Assembly: GCF_051020765.1 (NCBI RefSeq)
Contig: NC_134935.1
Coordinates: 14,323,579-14,387,578, forward strand
Source: Lasioglossum baleicum
Lineage: Eukaryota; Arthropoda; Insecta; Hymenoptera; Halictidae
DNA: 64,000 nt
Direction: 5' to 3'
Shown: one piece after another, positions 11,940-22,765 of the stretch
Layout: each line of letters starts with the position of its first letter
Numbering within the stretch: the stretch's first letter is position 1
Program-made: the position numbers and the translations under genes
Notes under the pieces: model-generated
What the model saw: only the letters and a program-made list of their open reading frames with translations
The model's database searches: none
Told to the model about the DNA's origin: nothing

Positions 11940-12318
11940 CAGGGCGAGTCACCTAACGTTGCCACCTTAAATATCTTTGTTGTTTTTAAAGCCTAGGTAT
12001 GAAGTCTACAAATAAGGGGCTTGGAAAATTAGTGAGTGATTAACGAGTAGACTGCGAATTTTTAATGGTTGATGCAAAATAATAATGTTCTGTGTCTGTT
12101 ATATGGACTAGGAGCTACTTAGAAAGTTTATACGTGCATGGGAATTTATAGTCACTGAACTCCTAATGAAAGGGACTATCATTGTACGTGTTTAAAGAAG
12201 GGTGCTTCCATCTAAAAAATGAAGGTGACCTTGATATCTCTAAAAAAAATCACATAAAAACAAAAAACTTTGTCCTTCAGACATTTGACGTGTCTTTAAA
12301 AACAACAAAGATATTTGA
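11940..12318. mobile_element. Truncated copy of the 24.5-kb MITE family
   Basis: The left end CAGGGCGAGTCACCTAACGT, preceded by TA, then TTGCCACC and ATATCTTTGTTGTTTTTAAAG, matches the start of the element at 24477. The right arm is present in part (CTTTGTCCTTCAGACATTTGACG, then TCTTTAAAAACAACAAAGATATTTG, split here for length) but stops before the terminal GGTGGCAACGTTAGGTGA block. Only a short stretch of other sequence separates it from the 170-bp tandem array at 12335. Confidence 0.85.
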
Positions 12319-12334
12319 AGAACTTTGACTGCGG

Positions 12335-12795
12335 TCATCACACCTCCATGAGAAAATTACAGAATATTCTCCAAAGATTGCTAAATCCATCCGTAAACTT
12401 TGAAGCCTGCATGTTCCTTGGTTCCGTTTCAAAAAATTCCCAAATTCGCCCGGTTCCTCATCAGCGACGGCTTCTGGTTGAATCACCATAGCTTCGAACA
12501 CAATCATCACACCCCTATGAAAAAAATTACAGCATTTTCTCCAAAAATTGCTAAATCCATTCGTAAACTTTGAAGCCTGCATGTTCCTTGGCTCCGTTTC
12601 AAAAAATTCCCAAATCCGCCAAGTTCCTCATCAGCGACGGCTTCTGGTTGAATCACCATAGCTTCGAACGCAATCATCACACCCCCATGAAAAAAATTAC
12701 AGCATTTTCTCCAAAGATTGTCAAACACACCCACAAAGTTTGCAACCGATGACGCGTTCGTCAGTTCCGTTCCAAAACATTTCCAAATCGCACGT
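12335..12795. repeat. Tandem array, 169-170 bp unit, about 2.7 copies
   Basis: Copies start with TCATCACACC at 12335, 12504 and 12674, giving periods of 169 and 170 bp. The first two are nearly identical. The third decays after about 12720 but still shows CGTTCCAAAACATTTCCAAAT. On the minus strand each unit reads openly (EAMVIQPEAVADEE, then FGNFLKR), but the unit length is not a multiple of three, so the frame changes at each junction. It resembles no known protein. The length is close to nucleosomal satellite monomers. Confidence 0.9.
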
Positions 12796-14717
12796 GAAGC
12801 GTGAAGGATGCGCGGGCCCCGAGCGGATTAACAAGGTTTGTTTAACCAGCTTTCAATCAAAGCGCGAACAAATTCGATTTGCCCACTTACCGGTGATCTA
12901 CGGTAATGTACAGGTCTGTTGTTTCGCGGGGGGATACGTTCCCTGGCGTGTAGCCTGTTGGCAACAAAGAACGGCGCCCGGTGATTCTTTCCGTTTCAAG
13001 GAGCCACTTCCGCTCGAGCGGAGAGACGACTGTCCCTAAGACCGGAAATAGTAGCGGCGAACAAAGGCGTTGCGAAAGTTGCTCGCGGACCTGGAACACT
13101 TCGTTAAGAATTGGCAATCCCCTTGGAAATCCTTTTAACTCGGGAATCCCGCGTTTAGCCGTGGATCCTCCCGGGTTCGTGATTGCGATTCGACGAACAA
13201 TCACGCCGAGGAGATTGTCACGGTGTTTGCTTAGGCGGGGGAACACTTGCCCTGCCGTTCGCCTTCGGCGTGTGTAGAGACAATTATTATACGCTACCGG
13301 GGCTCGTAAACATCACCAGCACCCTGCGGATGCTTATGCAAATCTGAGTTTCTGCGGACGAATCCCAGAACTGCGATGTTGCAGCGGTATACTCGCAGGT
13401 TTTAGGTCAACTTCGCGATTTTTTTAATGGCGGGCGGTAAAAGTTCTCGGTGTCTGACTTTCTTCTGCAGGTTCTGTTATGTTCCAGCTGTGCTCCTGAA
13501 TTTTTGCAGGAGGATGAGGGCGGAATTGAGGTTTTTATACGGGGTTGACCCTTGAGTAGCTTCATGAATTTTTATGACATCGTTGATATTTTTCTGCTTG
13601 ATCTTTTTTAAATTTTGTGACAGCCACAATAAGGGGTATTGAGGTAGAACATTTCTATTTTGCACTAAAGTACCTTATTGACACTTGTAGCGTATAGAAG
13701 GGTTCAAGAAGCATCCACTATGATCAACTTTTTCAATGTACTGAATTTGATGTTCCTGTACTGTTTGGAATTGTAACATTATGTCAATTTGTGGAATTTC
13801 TGGGGATGATGGTTCAACGCGAAGGCAGCCAAAACGTGATAAATATCAACCCGAACGAAACGTCAAGCAAAAATGTCTAAGAACGTGTGTTAGTCGATTT
13901 TTACAGAAACTTCTGCTGCTGGTTGCAACTTCGACCGGGGCACGGAGTTATCGATGATGTGTGACTGTTGTCAAAAAGCGGGTAGCAATTTCCCAGAAGC
14001 GTTTTCCTGTGATCGACCTGTCTGTCAGCCGTCAAGGACCGTTATGATGAACGAAGGCTTCCTCCCGTCATTCGAAAGAAGAATAGCCTGTTGCTGTTCG
14101 GGAGGTCGATCTCTTCGATTGTTTCGAGACAGAACAATGACGAACGCGATCGCGGAAATCGAAACGCGTAGCTTCTCCCATGCCGAAGGACCCAGCTCTT
14201 TTCCTTGGAGCTTTTGAAACGGCGACGAAAACGCGCGGCCGCTCTTCCGGATTTATTTCGCCGAGATGAAACGATTCCACGGAAGGGAATTCGGCTGCTC
14301 ACGTATTTTTTGCAACGCCCCGGAACGAGGGCCGTGCGGAAGATGAAGGTAGAAAGGGGATCAGGAAAGAGAAGAAACGTCCTGACTTCCCGCGCACAAC
14401 TTCCGGAAACCAGGAAAGATGGCTGACCTTTCGTCCCGGGGATGGCAAAGGTCGGCTCGCGGTAAAACCTTTACTGCTTCGATTTGCACTTCTGGTAAAC
14501 ACGTGGCACAGTTTACTTCTCTTCTGCTGGTTCTGGTGGCTTCAGAGAATGTGTGGTCGCAAATTGTGCTGCGGGTTCTGACGCGTTTATGGCTTACACG
14601 GTTTTACTGGAGGAAGGTGCTGTGTTTTAACGACGGAGGTAACACAGCGGCCAGTTACTTTTTGTCCGCAGTAGCTACTGCTGCGAGAAATCACGTTTTT
14701 CTGAACGAGGTACATAT
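12796..14717. other. GC-rich unique segment
   Basis: CpG-rich blocks at 12900-13300 and 13950-14500 carry several overlapping open frames on both strands, the usual effect of high GC. None has recognisable domains or a convincing start or splice context. No RNA gene was seen. Confidence 0.4.
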
Positions 14718-14719
14718 TA

Positions 14720-15627
14720 AGGTGGAGTGGGGTAAGTGCGTAAACGGTGCAAGTACGTTAATTGGTTATTTGTACTATAATATTAACGAAATTTCTCTAG
14801 TTTGTATTTATTAATGTAGTATAAATCAGTATGAACTATTCGACACAGATGTCGCCCAAGAATAATGGTGTTCTCCTCGCTTAAATCAACCAATGCCGAA
14901 CAGTCACGTGCGAGGTACGCGTATAACTTTGAGGTTAACCTGAACATGCAATAGTTTACAAGTTATTAATATATTCTGCGTTGTTATTTTAGGTAAGTAC
15001 AACAAATATTGATATGTAAGTTTAGATTAAATAAACCGTTTTTACTGTATTTTTTCTCAAATTTATTGAGAAAAACACTAAGATGCTCTTGCCCCGTAAA
15101 TATTACTACACGGGGCAAGTGCGTACTATCACGGTGGGGTAAGTGCGTACTGTATGGGTAACTATAAAATTAAACAATACATTTAATGCGATAAAAAGCA
15201 TTTTGTAGCAGGCTTGATAATAATTCTTTTCTTGCCCCGTGGCACTTGTAACAAGGTTTGAAAGCATTTTTAAACTTTGTTTTAATATCACTGTATCCCC
15301 TTTCATATTTCAGCATACAAGTACATGTTTGTTTAAAAAGGAATAACTATAAAACTGAACAATATAATTTAATGCAATAATCATTCTTTCCTTGCCCCGT
15401 AGCACTTGTCCCGAAAATGGGGGCATAGTAGTTGAACCTTGTACAATATCCTATCAAAATGATAATTTTAAAGCGAAATTAGAATCCTACATACTACTAA
15501 TTCATCAGTAATAACTATGGCAAAAGTTTGATACCAAGAGCGTTAAGTTTTTACATACCAGATTGAAAATACATCGGTTTAAAGTCCAGCTTTGCAAAAA
15601 CTAGTGCGCACTTACCCCACGTCACCT
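14720..15627. mobile_element. TA-flanked MITE, GGGGTAAGTGCG ends (copy 1)
   Basis: The left end AGGTGGAGTGGGGTAAGTG continues to CG. The right end CGCACTTACCCCACGTCACCT is its inverse apart from a small mismatch block. TA flanks both sides (14718-14719 and 15628-15629). Ends are repeated internally (GGTGGGGTAAGTGCGTACT near 15130, and CTTGCCCCGT several times). There is an internal duplication around TAACTATAAAA near 15161 and 15345. The family recurs in reverse orientation at 61560-62260. No transposase frame; Tc1/mariner-like by target site only. Confidence 0.8.
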
Positions 15628-15629
15628 TA

Positions 15630-16499
15630 TCTAATTTTTGGGGTGGCATATCTTCGCATACAATAAGTCAGAAAAATGTCGTGGTAAAATCATAGTTTTT
15701 ATGTCAGACATCGTTGTCAGAGTTAAAGAATTTATTCAAGTCACAAATTCCGATGACGAAACGCGATTTACTTGAAGGCTTTTTTCCACCCGGCGCAAAC
15801 CTTCCCAGAGTCCCGGTCGAAACTTTTCCCGCATCAAACGATTCCCGTGGATTGCAAAAAATGTCCGTGTCGAACGACTGATTCGACCGATGTTAAGAAA
15901 CGCCATGGGAACTTGTCGAAGCCGAAATTACACCGGGAACGAAGCCAGCGAAGTCGGTCGGCGAGTGTCCCCTCTGGAAATTGCATCTGCGAGCGTAATC
16001 GGCGGCTTAGCACTGTCAGAGATCGGGATTAACTTCTACAGCAGTCCTCGAGCGACTTCGAGTGGAATTAAGGTCTTCCACGGGCTAACGAACTAAAAAC
16101 TTCTCACGGCGTACATTTCGCGGCTCCCTATTCGATTCGACGTGACACATCGCGACGCTCGCCCCGCAGCATTAATTTATACCATAATATTTCATCGTTC
16201 AACTCACGGACAGCCTTGTCAATCCTGCTGTACGAAAATCCGTCATTAAAGTCTGCACGGAGGCGCGACAAATCATCCGCTCATAAAGAAATATTAATCT
16301 CTTCGACGAAATAGTTTTTGCCGTGATCAATCACTTTTACGAGAGCCGCGTCGAACGATCCGCGTCGAACGTCAGGGAAAATCATGCGGACTGGTCCTCG
16401 ACTCTCGAGACAAGCAAAACCAAAATTTTAGTTTAGTCAAAATGAGTGCATGTCTGTAGAACATGTTTCGTTTAACTGGCTGGCGTAACTTCCATTTTG
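15630..16499. other. Unique segment, no feature seen
   Basis: AT-rich to 15770, then CpG-rich to about 16400. Short open frames only (86 and 68 codons, overlapping), with no domain recognised. Confidence 0.4.
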
Positions 16500-16863
16500 T
16501 TAACCACTTAACGCACCAATTAAAAATTCAAGGGCGGTCGTTTTTTCACCAATTTTTTATTCCCTATTTTCGTAAGATACAAAAGAACATTAACAAATCT
16601 TGAAAAAAAAACAAAAAAAATGTTTTATGCAAAAAAGACTATACATATAAGTTAATTGCGCCTACTTCGCTTAACCGAGTTAACTCGGACAACAAAAAAA
16701 CTTGAAAAGGATAAAAAAAATATTGTAAAATAAGCTTCCAAATAAAGTAACCAATTATTATACAAAATTAAAATAAGCAAAACTATAGGTCTCGCGAGTT
16801 AACTCGGGCGCGTGAAAAAAGAATCGTTTTCTTAAACCCGAGTTAACTCGGGCGAGCGGTTAA
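16500..16863. mobile_element. Candidate TTAA-flanked element
   Basis: TTAA lies at 16500-16503 and 16860-16863. The inner ends are CCACTTAACGC and (reversed) CCGCTCGCCCG, a weak inverted match. piggyBac-type elements use TTAA targets and often begin with CC, hence the suggestion. The interior is AT-rich and holds three copies of the perfect palindrome CGAGTTAACTCG at 16676, 16795 and 16839. Because the ends match only partly, the boundaries are tentative. Confidence 0.4.
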
Positions 16864-18255
16864 TTGTCTAATAAAACTTAAAGAGTATGTAGATGAAAGT
16901 GCATATTTTAGAACGTATAAAATGATGTTTCTATCAAAAATAACTTTTCAAAGTCCCATTAAAGAGCAATCATTAAATAAAATAATACTTTTATACTGTC
17001 TTATACACAGAGTCAAGCCAAAGAACTCACTGGAGCTAGTCTGCTTTCATCCAAGTAGTACAAGCTAGTATGTAGTCAGACCGGGACAAGGTAAAACCCT
17101 GTACACCAGCGCAGTAAACTTTCTTCTCAAACGCTTTTACTACAACCACTTTAATTTTGAAGAAACTTACTATTCTTGCCAGAAAAAGTACATTCTGCAG
17201 ATGGTCTTGAATAACTATACCAAATTTAGAATCATGCCACTCAAAAAACTCTTTCAAAAGATGTCTAAAAATGGAGAAAATAATGCTCGTTTGATTTATA
17301 CGAATTGGTTGGGCGAAAGCTTGCTACACGATTATCAACAGGAAGGATGACTTATTTATTCTGCAGATAATGCATCAAGGGTCGGGCATTTTGTTTCGTT
17401 GGCGAATGGGATCAGGAGCTCGAGAAAAGCGAGGCACGCGGGCTCTCGCGATGCAACGTCGTGGCTGGCCGGAAACGAAAATAAATGCGAGGTCCCCGGG
17501 GTGCATACGAATGGAATGGTGTTCGAGAGCAATTTCTAGGCGGCTTGATGGGATAAAGGCCCGATGTGACGTTCTCGATGTCCGCCGCCTGTCCTCCATA
17601 ATAATCGCGGGGACAACTTCCCCCTCCCCCGAAAACTTTTCCGTAGTTTTCGACCGAGGCTGCTCGAACTTCCGGGTTACCCGGTCTTTCGGCTTTGGGA
17701 TCGAGCTACCTTAACTTGTTCGCCGTTTAAAGCCGCGATAAAAACGAATGGCACGTGACGTCCAACGGAGATCCGGTCAGCTCGGCGACTTCTGACGTCG
17801 TTAACGAGGACGACATCTGTCTACCATGATTGCTGGCCACTGGGATGCTAACTGGAAGTTTGTGAACCAATGGAAAAATCGAGGAACGGACGCATGAAAT
17901 TGACAGGTCGTTGTTCATCGGTGGCTTTAATGCAGTGAGCCGAGGACTTTGTTGATGTTTGTTGCAGTTTGAAATGCACGCTGCACATGTTGTTTTTAGT
18001 TGGCTGGATTGGATGTGTAACCTTTGTTGCCAGTAGACTGTTCATCTCCATTCAATTTTCCATTTCTGTTGGTTATTCTGTTAAAATTGAGTGCGGAGAA
18101 TTTGTTTCGTAGATTGGAAAATCGTTTATAGCAAGATTGACGAATGAGCGAAGAATGTTACTAACTTTTAGTAATTTTATAATCTTGGCATGTCGTGAAA
18201 GCACAAAGAGTCGTGGATTAATCGCAAGATATTGTAGAATGCGTACAATTCCATT
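16864..18255. other. Unique segment
   Basis: AT-rich to 17340, then CpG-rich to 17900. AAGTAGTACAAGC and TAGTCAGAC near 17055-17082 resemble the minus orientation of the CTACTTGTCTGA motif. The 114-codon frame at 17370-17714 has a strongly overlapping frame on the other strand and no recognisable domain. Confidence 0.4.
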
Positions 18256-18311
18256 CTACTTGTCTGATTGCATTTGTGTTTGTACTACTTGTCAGATTAG
18301 ATACGAATCTA
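18256..18311 (+). repeat. CTACTTGTCTGA minisatellite, left part
   Basis: CTACTTGTCTGATT at 18257 and CTACTTGTCAGATT at 18285 stand 28 bp apart. The array resumes after the 690-bp foldback element, so the element inserted into a pre-existing array. Confidence 0.7.
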
Positions 18312-19001
18312 CAGTGACTCCCATTAATATTCGGACGCTCTAAAAAACGCGATAATCTTTTTGATATTGGACTATACGATTCAAACTTTTTTCGGAAGCT
18401 GGAGCGCTTAGTTCACTATAGGATGTGAAAAGAAATTTTTTCGAAAATTGCAATTGGTCGGAATTGTAGAGAAAATACTAAAAGATCCATTTTACAACTT
18501 TTTTATGTGGGCCTATATTGAAAATTTAAAAAATACGTTTTGTAGATCTGTCTCAATTAAACATATCCTGGAAATTTCGTCAAAATCGGTCGACGTTGCG
18601 ATGAGCTACAAGCGGTTAAAGATGGTATAAATGGCAGATTTTCACGATTTTCGGCCTATAACAGCAGTAAATCTAAGAATTCTTACATCTTTCAATGACT
18701 GGCATTTTTCCCCGCATCAACCGATTTCGATGAAACTTTCACAATGCATATAACCCACACAGATCTACAAAACATATTTTTTTACAAAATTTCAATATAG
18801 GCCCGCATAAAAAAGTTGTAAAATGCAATATTTAGTATTTTGTCTACAAATCCGGTCAAATGCAATTTTTGAAAAAATTTCTTTTTACATCCTGTAGTAA
18901 ACTAATTGCTCTAGCTTTCCAAAAAAGTTCAAATCGCATAGTCCAATATTTGAAAGGTTACGGTGTTTTTAAGAGTGTCCGAATATTAGTGGGAGTCACT
19001 G
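18312..19001. mobile_element. Foldback MITE family F, copy 1
   Basis: CAGTGACTCCCATTAATATT at the left is matched by its inverse, ending GGGAGTCACTG, at the right. TA lies on both sides (18310-18311 and 19002-19003). The arms stay complementary for about 300 bp, including GGGCCTATATTGAAA against TTTCAATATAGGCCC and ACATCCTGTAGTAAACTAAT against a TTCACTATAGGATGT block. The centre is asymmetric (AAGAATTCTTACATCTTTCAATG). It carries no transposase and is Tc1/mariner-like by target site. Related copies lie at 48055-48674 and 38757-39441, with fragments at 35836 and 44155. Confidence 0.9.
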
Positions 19002-19003
19002 TA

Positions 19004-19350
19004 TATGAGTTGGTTGGTTATGTCCGAGACTATACTACTTGTCGGATTATGTGTGAATCAATGCTATTTGCCTGGTCGCACGCAGGGTGTATTATTTGGC
19101 TAACTATGCACAAGGCTAAACTATTTATTTGAATAAATATCAAGCTGTACTACTTGTTTGACTATAGACTAATCTGCGCTACATGTCTGATTATATATGA
19201 GGCTGTTCTACTTATCTGTTCTACTTGTCTGGCTACAGAATAGACTGCATAACTTGTCTGATTATTCAACATCATTGCAGCACCATCTGTCTGACTACAT
19301 AGAGACTATACTACTTCTCTGAGTATATACCAGGCTCCATTCTAAATGAA
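19004..19350 (+). repeat. CTACTTGTCTGA minisatellite, right part
   Basis: Degenerate units carry CTACTTGTCGGATTATGTG, CTACTTGTTTGACTATAGAC, CTACATGTCTGATTATA, CTACTTGTCTGGCTACAGAA, AACTTGTCTGATTATTC, CATCTGTCTGACTACATAG and CTACTTCTCTGAG, typically 25-40 bp apart. It continues the array left of the foldback element. The units are too diverged to give one fixed period. Confidence 0.75.
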
Positions 19351-19781
19351 TTTGAGGAAAGTCTGTTGTTGAAAGTGAATCATTCATCACTCGTAAGGCA
19401 ACTCTACATTCTTAAACAGGTAATGTCTGTTTTGTTTCACTAGTTTGACCTCTGACTTTTTCTACTCCCATCTTTTTACTTGTCCTAATTAAGACAGTCT
19501 CCATTGTTCTTATCTTCCGAGAGCCAAATAACGTTCTCCTACTCGACAGTTTTTAAAGCAACGTCAAACTGATAAAACTTTAAAGAGCAGCTTTGTCTCG
19601 TAAACTTTTACCACTGCAGTTACAAAAGTGTTTAGGTATTCCTTATCTTAACCTACCATAGTAGACTCTACATCATTTTATCCAAACTTTAATCACTGCA
19701 TTTACAAACATCTTTATATCTCGTCTTAACCATAATGGATACTACATGATTTTTGTCGAAGTTGCAGGTTAATATTGCACA
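19351..19781. other. Unique AT-rich segment
   Basis: No gene or repeat recognised. It runs up to the TA target of the next MITE. Near-identical phrases such as CTTTAATCACTGCA and CTTTTACCACTGCAGTTACAAA hint at an old local duplication. Confidence 0.35.
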
Positions 19782-19783
19782 TA

Positions 19784-20364
19784 CAGGGTGAACATTATAA
19801 AGCGTTACAGACGAATATCTCCAAAAATATTGATTATACGCAAAGATGTTTCAGATGGAAATTGTTCAGTACCGAGGGGGGCATCATGCGGTGGAGCTTT
19901 TATTTTTACCGGTGGACACTCCAAGGTGAGGTGAAGGTCAACTTTCTTTATTCAAATGGAATGTCCAATTTTTTATACCATAGATCGATATAGTATCAAA
20001 TTCTGAGTATAAAACTGTTGACCTTCATATGTCCTTAACCTAATAGTTAACGAGATATTATCCAAAGAAGAAAGAAAATTGTTTCGATGATATCTCGTTA
20101 ACTATTAGATGTAGGACATACGGAGGTCAATACATTTTTACTCAGAATTCGATAGTCAATCGATTCATGATACAGAAAGTAGGTGTTTCCATTTTATAAA
20201 ATGAAGGTGACCTTCTCTTCACCTTGGAGTGTCCATCGGGAAAAATAAAAATCGCACCACAAGATATCCCCCTCGGTACTGAACAACTTTCATCCGAAAC
20301 ATTTCTGCGTATAATCAATATTTTTGGAGATATTCGTCTGTAACGCTTTATAATGTTCACCCTG
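19784..20364. mobile_element. Long-inverted-repeat MITE, CAGGGTGAAC ends
   Basis: CAGGGTGAACATTATAAAGC on the left is mirrored by GCTTTATAATGTTCACCCTG on the right. TA lies on each side (19782-19783 and 20365-20366). The arms of roughly 250 bp remain highly complementary (TACAGACGAATATCTCC, GTACCGAGGGGG and GGTGACCTT/AAGGTCA blocks). A second inner palindrome around ATATCTCGTTAACTATTAG spans the centre. There is no protein-coding content. Tc1/mariner-type target use is inferred from TA. Confidence 0.9.
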
Positions 20365-20366
20365 TA

Positions 20367-22312
20367 TAATATTCTCTCTTGTATACTACAGAGGCAGGCT
20401 ATAAATTAGATTATAGCAGGTTGCCTGGCATAGGAGACTGATCTATCCGCTAAATTCCGGAATAGAATGAGTCACTGGATGATAGACATTCGCTTGGTTA
20501 ATGAATTCGTCGGAAATGAGTCGCCAGATGAGAAATATGAATCAGCTGTCGCCTGTGTTTCGAATATAGCCGGACGACGACTATAGTGACGTCCCGTGAG
20601 GATACTGGCGTCGATCGTGGAGCATGATTTATTATCGAGATACTGTAACGTCAATAGCGGAGGAACGTTTGTGTAACGGCCTGTCCGCCGGACTGACGTC
20701 GACGTGAACAGTACATAATTCGGTCATCGAAGGCTGCGTAACGCTCGCTTCCATTGTTTGCGAATATCATTCCATGGTTGCTCGCCTGTTAACTCGACTG
20801 TTCCTTTCTTTGACAGCGTTGTTTATGAACCGCACGCTCTTCATAATTATGTGCAATTTAAATTGCGGACGTTTCATTATCTTGGACCAGCTAGAATATT
20901 CAACACAAGAAGTTAAATATGTTTCTCGTTAGAAAATTATTTTTCATTTAAAAATCATGATATACGTTTTGAACTATGTACTTTCGTCTAGGAATTCCAT
21001 AAATTTCATTGGAAAATTCATAAAATTGTGCACGGTGGCAGCCAGTTAAATAAAACAGGTTTTTGAAATAATTTCTATACGAATCAAAAAGAATATAAAT
21101 TTTTCTACGAAGTGCTATGAAATGACAGGCAATTTTCAACTTCATTCAGCCTAATTTTATCGAGCAATTTTAAGGGTAATTTATCAGTGATCAGATCGAA
21201 GCACTTCGTCTCCCCTGAATAATCTTCGACTATTCATCTTTCGCTGCTTCATTGAACGTTATGATTAGTACGAGGACTTTTATGCTCCTCTGGATCTTTA
21301 TGGGCCATAAACGCTGTAGATGTGACAATCCCCACTTCCACTCGGGAATAAAAATTCCGAGATGACACAATTTGCGAAACAATCTGAGAGTCGCCGAGGA
21401 ACGAGACCGCAGAAAATTTCACAATTCATCGAATTATTAAAATCTCCGATTGGAATACTATTGTTTTCCCCGCGTGCTGATCGGCTCTCTGTATTTTCCG
21501 GCGACGAAAGAGCCGCGTGGGAAGTATCTGAAATTCTTTGGAGCAACGGGCCACGAGTAGCAGCTCGCACGCGTTACGGCGGGTAGCAATGAATGCGGAA
21601 TGAAGCCCTTGTTTAGTTTTCCCGATGAAGAATATTAATGGGATTTTGCGGAGCGAGAATTTCATCGGGCCGGAAAAACAACGGGGTGATAATAAAACTG
21701 AAATTCCCGGGCGCGCGCGGCTGCTCGAGGAATTCGGAGTAATTGTTCATAACGGGGGAAGGCTGAGGTTCCAACTCGGTGAGATTAAATATCCGCAAAA
21801 TATGCCCCTTCCTTGATACCACGTTGTTATTTGGCTATAGTTACGCCGATGATTCGCAAAAATATCGCGCGGTGCTCTGCGCCAGTAGTACGAGTCCGCG
21901 GCAGGTCAGACGCGGTCAATATTTATCGCTCGCATCTCTCTGCAAACTGCGTGCTCTCCGTGATGTAATCTGTCCGAAGCTGTGCTAACAAGATATCTAA
22001 ATAGTCCATCAGTGACACAGACGCTCGTATAATATAATTCTTTAATATTCCGATATTTTTTAATATTCTTCAAGCTTCAAATTCTCCTTGTGAAATTTTC
22101 TAGCAGGGTGAAGTACTCAAATATGAACCACTTTTTGTTGATGTCATTTTTTTATTATTTTAGAATGCTCTTTTTCGACCAAAAACTTACCAGTTGTAGA
22201 TGCATTTCCTCCCTATAAGATTCTGGGGTCAAGTTTCTTCAAAAATAAATACAGCTTGGGAAAAATATTTTTTTTCTCGATGTGTCATTTGCAGGTTTCA
22301 GCGAAAGGGGTT
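20367..22312. other. Unique segment
   Basis: CpG-rich at 20480-20780 and 21340-21960, otherwise AT-rich. The frame at 21779-21988 contains SYADD, but none of the other reverse-transcriptase blocks surround it. Near 22106, CAGGGTGAAGTACTC could be an orphan end of a CAGGGTG-type MITE. No gene called. Confidence 0.4.
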
Positions 22313-22765
22313 CTTAATATGGTACACCTCGAGTCCCTAATACGACGCCTAGTGCCATATTCGGCACCCACACCAAGAATGTCAATAGTGCCATATTGGG
22401 AACTCCACGTGGACTGATAATACTAGCTACTGACGAAGAGAAACTGAATTTCAGCCCTAACCAACAGTTGGCAAACATTAATATAAATAAACTGAAACTA
22501 CAGATATGTTCAAACATTTCAAAATCACTTACCTTCCTCGAAAAAGATACAATCGAAAATCTAACCACGAAAGTATTCAACACGTGGAGACACAACTGGC
22601 GGAGGATCGATACTAAAATCTATAGAATGGTGCGATTGCACTGTACACTGTTGAGTAAACAAGGTAAACTATTGTTTGACGATTTTCTCACTAAAGTGTG
22701 ACTTCTCCTTTGCAAGATATAAGGTAATGCCATATATAGGCGACTGTACCATATTTGGGCACTTA
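22313..22765 (+). mobile_element. Possible short element with a 127-codon open stretch
   Basis: AATATGGTACA at 22316 and its inverse TGTACCATATT at about 22746-22756 bracket an AT-rich segment. GTGCCATATT(C/G)GG occurs twice near the left end (22353 and 22388), and variants recur near the right end (TGCCATATATAGG). Between them a plus-strand frame is open from 22318 to 22698. It lacks an early ATG, is basic in its C-terminal part (WRHNWRRIDTKIYRMVRLH) and resembles no domain I can name. It could be a decayed transposase fragment or chance. Confidence 0.3.

Noticed and set aside
12277..12734. Minus-strand frames of 101 and 75 codons sharing a repeated peptide
   Set aside because: They are the translation of the 170-bp tandem repeat, whose unit is not a multiple of three.
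21779..21988. SYADD in a short frame, reminiscent of the reverse-transcriptase YxDD motif
   Set aside because: None of the other reverse-transcriptase blocks occur nearby in any frame.
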